Positions 22,405 to 32,095 of a DNA stretch of 64,000 nucleotides are shown here, one piece after another. Source of the DNA: Streptomyces griseoluteus. Lineage in GTDB: Bacteria; Actinomycetota; Actinomycetes; Streptomycetales; Streptomycetaceae. The notes beneath the pieces were generated by a model. It saw only the letters and a list, made by a program, of their open reading frames with translations. It was not told where the DNA came from and made no database searches. The translations under genes were made by a program, and so were the position numbers. The stretch is from assembly GCF_004784465.1 (NCBI RefSeq), contig NZ_SRRU01000001.1:1113093-1177092 (forward strand), read 5' to 3'. The first letter of the stretch is position 1; each line of letters begins with the position of its first letter.

Positions 22405-22415
22405 CGCTGCGCTGT

Positions 22416-22452
22416 GCGTCGGCCGACGGGTCCTGTACCCGTCGGCCGACGC
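22416..22452 (+). terminator. Terminator after infB
   Basis: A perfect 15-bp stem GCGTCGGCCGACGGG/CCCGTCGGCCGACGC with a seven-base loop begins 12 bases after the infB stop. Confidence 0.85.
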
Positions 22453-22459
22453 GCCGTCC

Positions 22460-22580
22460 CTGGGGGCTCCGCCCCCAGACCCCCGGCCTATGCCCACCCA
22501 CCACCCGGAACTGTTGGTTGTGAAGCCGACCGAGACGGGTGGCCGGGTGGGAAACGGGGGTCTGGGGGCGGAGCCCCCAG
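22460..22580. repeat. Long inverted repeat between infB and the DUF503 gene
   Basis: Arms of 26 bases at 22460-22485 and 22555-22580 are perfectly complementary and consist of CTGGGGGCTCCGCCCCCAG followed by ACCCCCG. The 69-base centre has no gene. Each arm is itself partly self-complementary. The motif is widespread in Streptomyces spacers, from memory. It occupies most of the gap between infB and the next gene. Confidence 0.75.
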
Positions 22581-22671
22581 GTTGCGGCGGAAACCCTGTC
22601 GAGCGGGCAGCTCGTACGGGGTACGGTGCTTAGAACCACCGATCCCGGACCGGCGGGTTAACCGGTTTCAC

Positions 22672-22965
22672 ATGTACGTGGGGACTCTGTCCTTCGACCT
22701 CCTCCTCGGCGACGTCCACTCGCTGAAGGAGAAGCGCTCCGTCGTCCGCCCGATCGTCGCCGAACTCCAGCGGAAGTACTCCGTGAGCGCGGCCGAGGTG
22801 GACCACATGGACCTGCACCGGCGAGCGCTCATCGGCCTCGCCACGGTGTCCGGCGACGCGGCGCACCTCACCGACGTACTGGACCAGTGCGAACGGCTGG
22901 TCGCCGCCCGCCCCGAAGTGGAGCTGCTGTCCGTGCGACGGCGCTTCCACGGCGACGACGACTGA
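22672..22965 (+). CDS. DUF503 (YlxP-like) protein
   Basis: A 97-aa protein of the DUF503/YlxP family, which lies beside infB and rbfA in many Gram-positive genomes. The signature HSLKEKRSVVRPIVAELQRK spans about residues 17-36 of a ferredoxin-like fold. The ATG at 22672 starts MYVGTLSFDLLLGD. The frame is open upstream, but that part lies in the repeat. The function is unknown; a ribosome-related role is inferred from gene neighbourhood only. rbfA follows after 42 bases. Confidence 0.85.
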   Translation: MYVGTLSFDLLLGDVHSLKEKRSVVRPIVAELQRKYSVSAAEVDHMDLHRRALIGLATVSGDAAHLTDVLDQCERLVAARPEVELLSVRRRFHGDDD

Positions 22966-23007
22966 CCGAAGAAACGCGAAGAAGAAGAAAGAACGGGAGA
23001 CGGACCA

Positions 23008-23460
23008 GTGGCCGACAACGCTCGGGCGAAAAGGCTGGCGGACCTCATCCGGGAGGTGGTGGCCCAGAAGCTGCAGCGTGGGATCAAGGACCCGCGGCTC
23101 GGCTCGCACGTCACCATCACGGACACGCGGGTCACGGGTGACCTGCGAGAGGCGACCGTCTTCTACACGGTCTACGGCGACGACGAGCAGCGGCAGGCCG
23201 TCGCCGCCGGCCTGGAGAGCGCCAAGGGCATCCTGCGCTCCGAGGTCGGCCGCGCGGCCGGGGTGAAGTTCACGCCGACCCTGACCTTCGTCGCGGACGC
23301 CCTGCCGGACACGGCCCGCAACATCGAGGACCTCCTCGACCGGGCCCGGCAGTCCGACGCCCAGGTGCGCGAGGCGTCCTCGGGTGCCGCGTACGCCGGT
23401 GGCGCGGACCCGTACCGCAAGCCGGAGTCCGACGACGAGACGGACGACGCCGCAGAATGA
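23008..23460 (+). CDS. rbfA: 30S ribosome-binding factor RbfA
   Basis: A 150-aa KH-like protein that binds late 30S precursors and helps 16S rRNA 5'-end maturation. The core is ADLIREVVAQKLQRGIKDPR, then HVTITDTRVTGDLREATVFY and TPTLTFVADALPDTARNIED, followed by an acidic, disordered tail (ESDDETDDAAE). The start is a GTG at 23008, preceded by an A/G-rich stretch. The stop TGA overlaps the ATG of truB. The pairing of rbfA and truB is conserved from Gram-positives to Proteobacteria. Confidence 0.95.
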   Translation: MADNARAKRLADLIREVVAQKLQRGIKDPRLGSHVTITDTRVTGDLREATVFYTVYGDDEQRQAVAAGLESAKGILRSEVGRAAGVKFTPTLTFVADALPDTARNIEDLLDRARQSDAQVREASSGAAYAGGADPYRKPESDDETDDAAE

Positions 23461-24362
23461 CAGCCAAGCCCACCCCGCCCGACGGCCTTGTCATCGTGGA
23501 CAAGCCGTCGGGCTTCACCTCGCACGACGTGGTCGCCAAGATGCGCGGGATCGCCCGGACCCGCCGCGTCGGCCACGCCGGCACCCTCGACCCCATGGCC
23601 ACCGGTGTCCTCGTCCTCGGTCTGGAGCGCGCCACCAAGCTCCTCGGGCACCTCGCCCTGACCGAGAAGGAGTACCTGGGCACCGTCCGGCTCGGCCAGA
23701 ACACCCTCACCGACGACGCCGAGGGGGAGATCTCCTCCTCCACGGACGCGTCCAAGGTGACCCGCGAGGCGATCGACGCCGGGATCGCCAAGCTCAGCGG
23801 CGACATCATGCAGGTGCCGTCCAAGGTCAGCGCCATCAAGATCGACGGGGTGCGTTCCTACAAGCGGGCCCGTGAGGGCGAGGACTTCGAGATCCCGGCC
23901 CGCCCGGTGACCGTCTCCTCCTTCACGGTGTACGACGTCCGGGACGCGGTCGCCGAGGACGGCACCCCCGTGCTCGACCTGGTCGTCTCCGTGGTGTGCT
24001 CCTCCGGCACCTACATCCGCGCCCTCGCCCGCGACCTGGGCGCCGACCTGGGCGTCGGCGGCCACCTCACGGCGCTGCGCCGGACGCGGGTCGGCCCGTA
24101 CAAGCTGGACTCCGCGCGGACCCTGGACCAGCTCCAGGCGGAGCTGACCGTGATGCCGGTCGCGGAGGCCGCCTCCGCCGCCTTCCCGCGCTGGGACGTG
24201 GACGCCAAGCGGGGCAGGCTGCTGCTCAACGGCGTGCGGCTGGAGATGCCCGAGGTGTACGCGGGCGCCGGTCCCGTCGCGGTGTTCGACCCCGAGGGCC
24301 GCTTCCTCGCGCTGGTGGAGGAGCAGAAGGGCAAGGCCAAGAGCCTCGCCGTCTTCGGCTGA
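23457..24362 (+). CDS. truB: tRNA pseudouridine(55) synthase TruB
   Basis: A 301-aa enzyme that isomerises uridine 55 in the T-loop of tRNAs. The catalytic aspartate is D45 in VGHAGTLDPMATG. The N-terminal motif VDKPSGFTSHDVV, the insertion KVSAIKIDGVRSYKRAREG and the motif CSSGTYIRALARDLG are all present. A C-terminal PUA-like domain follows. The start codon overlaps the rbfA stop as ATGA. A terminator at 24376 ends the rbfA-truB unit. Confidence 0.96.
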   Translation: MTAKPTPPDGLVIVDKPSGFTSHDVVAKMRGIARTRRVGHAGTLDPMATGVLVLGLERATKLLGHLALTEKEYLGTVRLGQNTLTDDAEGEISSSTDASKVTREAIDAGIAKLSGDIMQVPSKVSAIKIDGVRSYKRAREGEDFEIPARPVTVSSFTVYDVRDAVAEDGTPVLDLVVSVVCSSGTYIRALARDLGADLGVGGHLTALRRTRVGPYKLDSARTLDQLQAELTVMPVAEAASAAFPRWDVDAKRGRLLLNGVRLEMPEVYAGAGPVAVFDPEGRFLALVEEQKGKAKSLAVFG

Positions 24363-24375
24363 GCGGGTCTTGTGC

Positions 24376-24423
24376 CCGTGGAGCGGCGGTCACGGGGTAC
24401 ATGCCACATCCGCCGCTCCACGG
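24376..24423 (+). terminator. Terminator after truB
   Basis: A perfect 14-bp stem CCGTGGAGCGGCGG/CCGCCGCTCCACGG with a 20-base loop, followed by CCCCCCTC. It separates truB from the giant gene downstream. Confidence 0.72.
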
Positions 24424-24609
24424 TCCCCCCTCGGTTCCCCCACCCCTGACGTCTATCCATTCCGCACCGCCGATTCACCCGTCCGGCCGGGCGCTCGGAG
24501 TGAACCGGGGGAGCGGAAGGGGGCGCTTTCTCTCCACGCCCTGTTCCGGTGATCATCGCGCGCCTACCGTCGAGGTGAGACGCGGGTGCACGGCTGGGGA
24601 GGCAGGACG

Positions 24610-27600
24610 ATGGCGGGAGAGGGGCCGCGAACGGGGAGCGGCGGCTTGGGTGATCGCGCGGACGCCCTGGTGGAGATCCGCGACCACTCCGGGCGTCTGC
24701 GCGGCGTCGGCTTCCTCGCCGACCACCACGGCACCCTGCTCACCAGCCACGAGGCCGTCGAGGGCGCGGGCCGGCTCGTGCTGCACGCCGCCGGCGACCG
24801 CACGCGCGTGGTCGACGCCGAGGCCGTCGTGCCGCTGCCGCGCCACGGGCTCGCGCTCGTCCGTACCGAGAACCTGGGCGTCGCCCCGCTGCCGCTGACC
24901 GTGCGCGACCGGATCGAGGCGGGCACCTACGTACGGATCGCCGCCGGCGGCTGGCGCGAGGCGCGGGTGCTCACCGCCGCCCCGGCCGCCTGTCCCGTCG
25001 GGGACCGTCACCAGGTGCTGGACGACGCGCTGGAACTCGCGCTCGGCACCGCCGCCCGCGACGCGCTCCGGCCGGGCGGAGGCACCACCGGTGGCCCCGT
25101 GCTCGACGCCCGTACCGGCGCGGTCCTCGGCGTCCTCGGCGCCTCTCTGCGCTCCGCCGGCCGGGACTCTGCCTTCGCCGCTCCCGTACGCCCCGCCGAC
25201 GAGACGGACCCCGCGCTCACCGCGCTGCTCGCCCGCAACGCGACCACCGTCCCGGCCTACGGCACCGACCTCAACCTCGCCGGGGTCCTCCAGCTCTGTG
25301 CCGCCTCCGTCAGCCAGGACGGCCCGCCCGGCACCCTCACCGGGCTGCCCGGGATCGTCGAACGGGCTTCGGTGGCGGGGGAGCTGGCCGACTTCATGGC
25401 GGGTCCGCACGCCGTGCTCGCGCTCACCGGTGACCCCGGCAGTGGCCGTACGACCGAGCTGGCGGCACTCGCCGCACGGCGCCGGCAGAGCGAGGCCCCG
25501 GCTCCCACGCTGTGGCTGCGCGGGGCCGACCTGAGGGACACCGACGACTCCGTGGCCGACGCCGTCCGCCGCGCCCTGGAGCGGGCCGCCCCCGTGGCCG
25601 CCGCATCCGGACCGGCCCGCCCCGCCGACCTCGGTGACCTCGACCCCGAACCGCTGGCCGCGCTCGCCGCGCGCGAGGGGCGCCCCCTGCTGCTCTGTCT
25701 CGACGCCCCCGAGGAGATGCCGCCCGCCCTGCTGCCCGACTGGGCCAGGAAGACGGTCGCGTGGCTGCGCACCACCGGGACCCGGCTGGTGCTGGCCTGC
25801 GGGGAGGAGTTCTGGGAGACCGTCGCCGAGGAGTTCCCCGCGCGCCTGCGCCTGACCGGGCTCACCCGCCAGGAGGCCCGTACCGCCCGCTCCCGGTACG
25901 GCGTCCCCGGGGGCGCCCTCTCCGACGCCGACGCGCGGCACCCGCTCGCCCTGCGCCTGCTGTCCGAGCTCCCGGTCGACGCGCCCTCGCGCCCGCTGGA
26001 CCGGCACGACGTCTTCGCCGCCCACCTCGACCTGGCGTGCCTCCGCATCGCGGAGCGGATCGCCGCCGCCAACGGGTTCGGCGACACCGCCGTACGACGC
26101 CTCGCCACCCGGGTCGCCGGGCAGGTGCACGAGGCCGCCCGGCGTGCGCTCGGGCACGGGCGGGGCATGCTGGACCGGGAGAGCTTCGCGGCTGTCTTCC
26201 CGCCCGGGCGCGCCCCGGCCCGGCTCGGCGGGGGCACCGGGTGGGCGTCGGCCGTGCTGGACGAGGGGCTGCTGGTCCGCTCCGGGGGCGGATACCGGTT
26301 CGCGCACGAGGAGTTCGCGGACTGGGTGCAGGGTACGCACCTCGACCTGGACGAGGCGCTGCACGTCCTGGTCCACCGCCCGCGCGCCGAGCGGCCGGCC
26401 GGGGTGATGCCGGTGCCGCACCACCGGATCGGGCCCGTGGTCCAAGCCCTGCTGCTCCTCGGGCGCCGTCAGGGACCTCGTCGACTCGCCTTCCGGCTGC
26501 GGGAGCTGGCCGACGCCCTGGATCTCGACCCCGGGTCCTGGTGGGCCGCCCGGCTGCTTTCCCGGACCCTGCTGCGCACCCCGGACGCGCTGCCCTACCG
26601 GGAGGAGCTGCGCTTCCTGGCCGACCGGATCGTGGCCTGGCGGCGTGCGGGGCAGGCGGTGCCCGCGGACTTCGGGCCCGCCTTCTGGACCGCGCTCACG
26701 CTGCCCGACGCCGAGCGGTTCGCCCTGCTGCGGCGGCTGGTGCCGGCCGACCCGGCGGTGGCGGAGGGGGTGGGGGAGCGGTATCTGGACGCGGCGGCCC
26801 GGCTGCTCGCCGCCGACCCGGCCGCGGGGCAGCCGCACCTCACCCGCTGGTTCGAGGACGAGCGCCCGCTGCCCGCCACCCCGCACGCCACCGTGGCCAC
26901 CGCCGCCCAGGCCCTCCTGCACACCCATCGCCACGGCGCGCTCGACCACCTCACCGAGGCCCTGATCGACAGCGGTCACCGCAGAGCCGTCGAACTCCTC
27001 GCCGTCCTCGCCGAGGACGAACCCTCCGCCGCCTGCCGTGCCGTCGAGCGCTGGGCGAGGGACGAGGACCCCGGCCGCCGGGCCACCGCCCTGGTCCTCG
27101 CCCGCCGCACCGCGCCCCATACCGGCACGACCGCCGACCACACCCTGCTGCGCCGCGCCGCCCACGCCCTGCTGGCCCGTCCCGCCGACCGCGCCCTGCA
27201 CGGCGGCGCGCTGGCCCTGCTGGTCGTCGACCCGGTCAGCCGCGACCAGCATCTGCCGAGGGCGCTGCGCCACTTCACGGCCGCCGACCGCGGGCTGCCG
27301 CCCACCGCGCTCCTCCCGGCCCTGGCCACCCACCCCGACACCGTGCTCGACGCCTTCCGCGTCCGGCTGCGCGGCGGCTCCGACCCCGCCGCCCCCCTGC
27401 GCGCGCTCGCCGAAGTCACCGACCCGGCGCTCGCCCGCCGTATCGCCGCTCTGGTCCGGGAGACGGTCGCGCCCCGCGCGGAGGCGGCTCCCTGCGTCGC
27501 CGAGTACGTCGACCGCCGCCTGAGCCACGGCCCCACCGCCCGCACCGAGCTGCTGCCGCTGCTCACCGGGCTGCTCGGCAAGGGCTTCGAGGCCGCCCGC

Positions 27601-27987
27601 GCCGCCCTGGCCGCCGTCCTCGTCGCCCCCGGCACCCCGGCCACCACCCCGCTGCGCCGTGAACTCCTGGACCGGCTGCTCGCCCACGAACGGGACCCCG
27701 AGGTGCTGGTCGCGGTCCTGCGCGCGGCCGCCACCCTCGTGGACAGTGACGGGGAGGGGCCGGCGGCGGAGGAGGCGCGGGGGCTCGTCCACCGCACCGT
27801 CCGGCTCCTCGGCCGTACCCCCGAAGGCGGCGACCACCGGCTGAGCTGCCTCGTCCGCGAGCTGCCCGGCTTCGGCGCCCGGCTCGCCCGCTGGCTGACG
27901 GAGGCGCCGCAGGAGTGGGCCGCCGTCGTCGGCCCCGGTGTCCGGCGCGCGATCGAGGAGCGTGCCGGGACACCCGTACCCGCGTGA
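24610..27987 (+). CDS. Trypsin-fold/P-loop fusion protein with degenerate active sites
   Basis: A 1125-aa cytoplasmic protein with three parts. Residues 15-185 form a trypsin-like fold: the histidine is H47 (TSHEAVEG), but the aspartate position reads RHGLALVR (G80) and the serine position reads GTTGGPV (T160). Residues 255-520 form a P-loop NTPase with GDPGSGRT at 274-281, where arginine replaces the Walker A lysine, and LLLCLDAPEE as Walker B. The remaining 600 residues are alanine/leucine-rich helical repeats of HEAT/TPR type. The ATG at 24610 is preferred over a GTG at 24586 because GGGGAGG lies seven bases upstream. It resembles STAND-type signalling proteins, but the ligand is unknown. 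It precedes ribF with an independent leader. Confidence 0.75.
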   Translation: MAGEGPRTGSGGLGDRADALVEIRDHSGRLRGVGFLADHHGTLLTSHEAVEGAGRLVLHAAGDRTRVVDAEAVVPLPRHGLALVRTENLGVAPLPLTVRDRIEAGTYVRIAAGGWREARVLTAAPAACPVGDRHQVLDDALELALGTAARDALRPGGGTTGGPVLDARTGAVLGVLGASLRSAGRDSAFAAPVRPADETDPALTALLARNATTVPAYGTDLNLAGVLQLCAASVSQDGPPGTLTGLPGIVERASVAGELADFMAGPHAVLALTGDPGSGRTTELAALAARRRQSEAPAPTLWLRGADLRDTDDSVADAVRRALERAAPVAAASGPARPADLGDLDPEPLAALAAREGRPLLLCLDAPEEMPPALLPDWARKTVAWLRTTGTRLVLACGEEFWETVAEEFPARLRLTGLTRQEARTARSRYGVPGGALSDADARHPLALRLLSELPVDAPSRPLDRHDVFAAHLDLACLRIAERIAAANGFGDTAVRRLATRVAGQVHEAARRALGHGRGMLDRESFAAVFPPGRAPARLGGGTGWASAVLDEGLLVRSGGGYRFAHEEFADWVQGTHLDLDEALHVLVHRPRAERPAGVMPVPHHRIGPVVQALLLLGRRQGPRRLAFRLRELADALDLDPGSWWAARLLSRTLLRTPDALPYREELRFLADRIVAWRRAGQAVPADFGPAFWTALTLPDAERFALLRRLVPADPAVAEGVGERYLDAAARLLAADPAAGQPHLTRWFEDERPLPATPHATVATAAQALLHTHRHGALDHLTEALIDSGHRRAVELLAVLAEDEPSAACRAVERWARDEDPGRRATALVLARRTAPHTGTTADHTLLRRAAHALLARPADRALHGGALALLVVDPVSRDQHLPRALRHFTAADRGLPPTALLPALATHPDTVLDAFRVRLRGGSDPAAPLRALAEVTDPALARRIAALVRETVAPRAEAAPCVAEYVDRRLSHGPTARTELLPLLTGLLGKGFEAARAALAAVLVAPGTPATTPLRRELLDRLLAHERDPEVLVAVLRAAATLVDSDGEGPAAEEARGLVHRTVRLLGRTPEGGDHRLSCLVRELPGFGARLARWLTEAPQEWAAVVGPGVRRAIEERAGTPVPA

Positions 27988-28111
27988 GCAGGGGTTTTCG
28001 GCGTGCGCCCGGTCACAGGGGGCGTACCGATGCGGAGCCCGGTGACCCGGCATGGCACTCTTGGACCTGCACAAGAGTCAGACACGGACACGGGTTCGAG
28101 GAGCGGTCACA

Positions 28112-29059
28112 GTGCAGCGCTGGCGTGGCTTGGAGGACATCCCCCAGGACTGGGGGCGCAGCGTCGTCACCATCGGGTCGTACGACGGTGTCCACCGCGG
28201 CCACCAGTTGATCATCGAGCACGCCGTCGACCGCGCCCGCAAGCTGGGCGTCCCGGCCGTCGTGGTCACCTTCGACCCGCACCCCAGCGAAGTCGTACGG
28301 CCCGGCAGCCACCCCCCGCTGCTCGCCCCGCACCCGCGCCGCTGCGAACTGATGGCGGACCTCGGTGTGGACGCGGTGCTCGTGCTGCCCTTCACACCTG
28401 AGTTCTCCCAGCTCTCCCCGGCCGACTTCGTCGTGAAGGTCCTGGTCGACAAGCTGCACGCCAAGGCCGTCGTGGAGGGCCCGAACTTCCGCTTCGGGCA
28501 CCGCGCGGCGGGCACCGTGGACTTCCTCGCCGAGCAGGGCCGGGTCTACGACTTCGAGGTGGAGATCGTCGACCTGTACGTCACCGGGGAGGCGGGCGGC
28601 GGCAAGCCGTTCTCGTCCACGCTGACCCGCAACCTGATCGCCGAGGGCGATGTCGCCGGGGCCCGCGAGATCCTGGGCCGCCCGCACCGGGTGGAGGGCA
28701 TCGTGGTCCGGGGCGCCCAGCGCGGCCGCGGACTCGGCTTCCCCACCGCCAACGTGGAGACCCTGCCGCACACCGCGATCCCCGCCGACGGCGTCTACGC
28801 CGGTTACCTCTACGCCCAGGGCGAGACGATGCCGGCCGCGATCTCGGTCGGCACCAACCCGCAGTTCGACGGCACCGAGCGCACGGTGGAGGCGTACGCC
28901 ATCGACCGCGTCGGCCTCGACCTGTACGGGATGCATGTCGCCGTCGAGTTCCTCGCCTATGTGCGCGGCCAGGCGAAGTTCGACTCGCTGGACGACCTGC
29001 TGGTCCAGATGGGCGCGGACGTGGAGCGGTGCCGGGAGATCGTGGCCGCGGACGCGTAG
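28112..29059 (+). CDS. ribF: Bifunctional riboflavin kinase/FAD synthetase
   Basis: A 315-aa enzyme that phosphorylates riboflavin to FMN and adenylates FMN to FAD. The N-terminal nucleotidyltransferase has GSYDGVHRGHQLI (residues about 22-34), the T/HxGH-type motif, and FDPHPSEV. The C-terminal kinase domain (about 190-310) has RGRGLGFPTANV and DGVYAGY. The GTG at 28112 is chosen because GAGGAG ends eight bases upstream; a frame starting at 28052 would add 20 unconserved residues. The gene lies after the truB cluster as in many bacteria, although the giant fusion gene is inserted between them. It converges on the EspI-like gene. Confidence 0.95.
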   Translation: MQRWRGLEDIPQDWGRSVVTIGSYDGVHRGHQLIIEHAVDRARKLGVPAVVVTFDPHPSEVVRPGSHPPLLAPHPRRCELMADLGVDAVLVLPFTPEFSQLSPADFVVKVLVDKLHAKAVVEGPNFRFGHRAAGTVDFLAEQGRVYDFEVEIVDLYVTGEAGGGKPFSSTLTRNLIAEGDVAGAREILGRPHRVEGIVVRGAQRGRGLGFPTANVETLPHTAIPADGVYAGYLYAQGETMPAAISVGTNPQFDGTERTVEAYAIDRVGLDLYGMHVAVEFLAYVRGQAKFDSLDDLLVQMGADVERCREIVAADA

Positions 29060-29075
29060 AGCCCGGGGGCGTGAG

Positions 29076-29106
29076 AGGGCGGCCGGTGCCGAGCACCGGC
29101 CGCCCT
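29076..29106. terminator. Bidirectional terminator between ribF and the ESX locus
   Basis: A perfect 14-bp stem AGGGCGGCCGGTGC/GCACCGGCCGCCCT with a three-base loop lies between the convergent stops at 29059 and 29120. It marks the border of the ESX locus. Confidence 0.85.
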
Positions 29107-29119
29107 TCGCCGTCTCCGG

Positions 29120-31879
29120 CTACTGCTGCGGCGGCGCCTGGGGCGGCGGCGCCTGAGGGGGCCGGCCCTGGGGCGGGCCGGGGTACGGGTACTGCTGCGG
29201 GCCGGGGTGCGGGGGGTACGGGTGACCCGGCTGCTGCTGTTGCGGCGGGTACGGGTACTGCTGCTGGCCCGGCACGAACGGCTGGGGCTGCTGGGGCTGC
29301 TGCGGATAGGGCTGGCCGGGAGCCTGCTGTCCCGGCATCGGCGGCGCGGCGACCGGCGGCGGGTTCCCGTCCCTGGTCCACAGCCCGTGCGCCTGCTGGT
29401 GCCGTACGAAGTCCTCGGCGACCATCGCCGCGAGCGTGAAGTACGCCTCGCGCACCTTCGGCCGCATCATGTCGAGATTGACCTCGGCACCCGCCGACAG
29501 ATGCTCGTCGAACGGCACCACCACCACCCCCCGGCAGCGCGTCTCGAAGTGCGCCACTATGTCGTCGACCTTGATCATCTTGCCGGTCTCGCGGACCCCG
29601 GAGATGACGGTGATCGAACGGGAGACCAGGTCGGCATAGCCGTGCGCGGACAGCCAGTCCAGCGTGGTGCTGGCGCTGCTCGCGCCGTCCACGGAGGGCG
29701 TGGAGATGATGATGAGCTGGTCGGCGAGGTCCAGCACCCCGCGCATCGCGCTGTAGAGCAGACCGGTGCCGGAGTCGGTCAGGATGATTGGGTACTGGCG
29801 GCCGAGCACGTCGATCGCGCGCCGGTAGTCCTCGTCGTTGAACGTGGTCGACACGGCCGGGTCCACGTCGTTGGCGATGATCTCCAGACCGGAGGGCGCC
29901 TGCGAGGTGAACCGGCGGATGTCCATGTACGAGTGCAGATGCGGGATCGCCTGCACCAGGTCACGGATGGTCGCGCCGGTCTCCCGGCGCACGCGGCGGC
30001 CGAGGGTGCCCGCGTCCGGGTTGGCGTCGATGGCGAGGATCTTGTCCTGCCGCTCCGAGGCCAGGGTGGAGCCCAGCGCGGTGGTCGTGGTCGTCTTGCC
30101 GACTCCGCCCTTGAGGCTGATCACCGCTATCCGGTAGCAGGACAGCACCGGGGTGCGGATCAGCTCCAGCTTGCGCTGCCGCTCCGCCTCCTCCTTCTTG
30201 CCGCCCAGCTTGAACCGGGACGCGGCCGCCGCGGGGCGCCCGCTGCGCGTCTTCTGCCGCTTGTTGTTCAGCAGACGGTCGGAGGACAGCTCCACGGCCG
30301 CGGTGTAACCGAGCGGCGCGGCTCCCGGATGCGTGGGCTGCCGCTGGTCGTGCTGGACGGGCTGCGGCCACGCGGCACCCGCGCGGGGGTCTGCGGGCGG
30401 CTGGCCCTCGGGCCCCTGCGGGAAGCCGTAACCGGGCTGCGGTGCAGGGGGGCCCGGCTGCGGGGAGTCGGTCTGCTGCTGGGGGAAGCCGTAACCGGGG
30501 GGCGGGGTGGGGGCGGCCGGGGGCTGTTGGGGGGCGCCCTGCTGCGGGAAGCCGTAACCGGCGGGCGGAGCAGGCGGGCTGGGGGGCTGGGGGGAGGCGG
30601 TCTGCTGGCGGGGGAAGGCTTGGCCGGGCGGCGGGGTGGGTGCCGTCGGATGCTGCTGGGGCGCGCCCTGTTGCTGGGGGAAGCCGTAACCGGGTTGCGG
30701 AGCAGGGGAGTTGGGCTGCGCGGGGAAGCCGTAGCCCGGTGCCGGTGCCGGTGCCGGTGCCGGGGGAGGGGGCGGCTGCGGAGCGCTCTGCTGGGGCGGG
30801 AAGCCGTAACCGGGGGGAGGGGTGGGCTGGTTGGGGGCCGACTGATCCCACGCGGCCGGGGCGGGCTGCGGCGGGGCGGGCGGCTGCTGCGGGGGCGTCG
30901 GTGCGTGCGGCGGCGTGCCCGGCATCGGGCCGGCCTGCGCGGGCCACTGTGCCGCCGGGGCCGGGGCGGCGGGCTGGTACGACGGGGGCAGCGGGGGGAC
31001 GCCCTGCTGCGGGGCGGGCGGGGGAGCCCAGGCGGCGGGGGCCTCAGCGGCGGGGGCCTCGGCGGCGAGCGCTTCGGCGACCCGGGCTTCCGGGGCTTCC
31101 TCGCTCTCGCTTTCGGCTTCCGGGGCTTCGGTCGCATAGGCATCGCCCTCCGGTGCGGAGTCCTCGGCGGCGTCCTGCTCGGCGGCGTCATCGGCAGGCT
31201 CGTCGAGGTGATCCTCGGGGGACTCCGCCTCCCCCGCAGCCGCGTTGTCCTCGGCTGCGGCTGCGGCTGCGGCTTCCGGCTCGGCTGCGGCGACGCTCGG
31301 CCGGTCGTCGCCGTCCTCTGCCGCGTCGGCGGCCTGCGAACCCTCCGTGTCCTCGGCGTGCTCGTCGCCGGAGCCCGAAGCCGCGGCCGCCGCCTCGCGC
31401 TCCGCGATCTCCCGCTTCAGCGCGCCGGCGGAAAAACGCATGGTGGCGCCGCTCTCCAAGTCCCCGTTCTCCGGCTCGGGGCCCGGCTCAGCGGGCGTCG
31501 AAGCACTCTCGGTCTGCTGCGCCTCGAACCCCGCGGGCAGCGGCGCCACCGGAACCGGGTTACCGGTCGGCGGCACGGGCGGCGCCGGCGGGGTGTGCGG
31601 CGCACCGGGCCCTGACGCCGGGGCGGGCGGCGCGAACGGCCCACCGGGCGCCGGCGGCGTCGACGGGAACGGCGGTACCGGCGCCGCACCGGCCGCACCG
31701 GAACCACGCGTACCGTCACCCGCCGAACCGCCGGAGGACGACGCGTTCTGCGTGTACCAGGCGGGCGGCGCGTAGTCGATGGTGAACTCGCCCGTGTTCT
31801 CGACGGCCGACTCCGCGTCGGGCTGGTCGTCGTCGGGTGTGGCCCAGCCCCCGCGCATACCGTCCCGATCGCTGCTCAC
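29120..31879 (-). CDS. EspI-like MinD/ParA-type ATPase with long proline-rich N-terminus
   Basis: A 919-aa protein. The C-terminal 360 residues form a MinD/SIMIBI ATPase: deviant Walker [18 protein letters not shown] near residue 590, then [17 protein letters not shown], and the switch-like [19 protein letters not shown]. The first 540 residues are low complexity: acidic around 150-260, then proline/glutamine-rich with about seven copies of a PGYGFPQQ unit (about residues 345-495). A short P/Q-rich tail follows the ATPase. This layout matches mycobacterial EspI and the ATPase at the edge of Streptomyces ESX loci. The GTG start at 31879 has AGGAGG close by. Likely role: ATP-dependent regulation or localisation of the secretion apparatus. 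Confidence 0.82.
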   Translation of the reverse strand: MSSDRDGMRGGWATPDDDQPDAESAVENTGEFTIDYAPPAWYTQNASSSGGSAGDGTRGSGAAGAAPVPPFPSTPPAPGGPFAPPAPASGPGAPHTPPAPPVPPTGNPVPVAPLPAGFEAQQTESASTPAEPGPEPENGDLESGATMRFSAGALKREIAEREAAAAASGSGDEHAEDTEGSQAADAAEDGDDRPSVAAAEPEAAAAAAAEDNAAAGEAESPEDHLDEPADDAAEQDAAEDSAPEGDAYATEAPEAESESEEAPEARVAEALAAEAPAAEAPAAWAPPPAPQQGVPPLPPSYQPAAPAPAAQWPAQAGPMPGTPPHAPTPPQQPPAPPQPAPAAWDQSAPNQPTPPPGYGFPPQQSAPQPPPPPAPAPAPAPGYGFPAQPNSPAPQPGYGFPQQQGAPQQHPTAPTPPPGQAFPRQQTASPQPPSPPAPPAGYGFPQQGAPQQPPAAPTPPPGYGFPQQQTDSPQPGPPAPQPGYGFPQGPEGQPPADPRAGAAWPQPVQHDQRQPTHPGAAPLGYTAAVELSSDRLLNNKRQKTRSGRPAAAASRFKLGGKKEEAERQRKLELIRTPVLSCYRIAVISLKGGVGKTTTTTALGSTLASERQDKILAIDANPDAGTLGRRVRRETGATIRDLVQAIPHLHSYMDIRRFTSQAPSGLEIIANDVDPAVSTTFNDEDYRRAIDVLGRQYPIILTDSGTGLLYSAMRGVLDLADQLIIISTPSVDGASSASTTLDWLSAHGYADLVSRSITVISGVRETGKMIKVDDIVAHFETRCRGVVVVPFDEHLSAGAEVNLDMMRPKVREAYFTLAAMVAEDFVRHQQAHGLWTRDGNPPPVAAPPMPGQQAPGQPYPQQPQQPQPFVPGQQQYPYPPQQQQPGHPYPPHPGPQQYPYPGPPQGRPPQAPPPQAPPQQ

Positions 31880-32095
31880 AGTTCCTCCTGGTGTGGTCGA
31901 GCACTTTCATCGCGTGCCGGGGCGACCGGGCCCTCGACGGTCCGGTCCACCGGTGCTCCCCCCAGGGACGGCGCCCGTCCACAGGTTTCGGCATCGCGCC
32001 CGCTCCCAGCCTAATCACCACGAGCCCCACCCCGGCAGGCCCGGTTCACACCCCGAACGCTCACAACACGAACAAAGCGGGCGGGAGAGGTCGGT

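Noticed and set aside
30700..30780. GGTGCC tandem repeat as a possible regulatory repeat
   Set aside because: It is in-frame coding for Ala-Pro repeats in the EspI-like protein.
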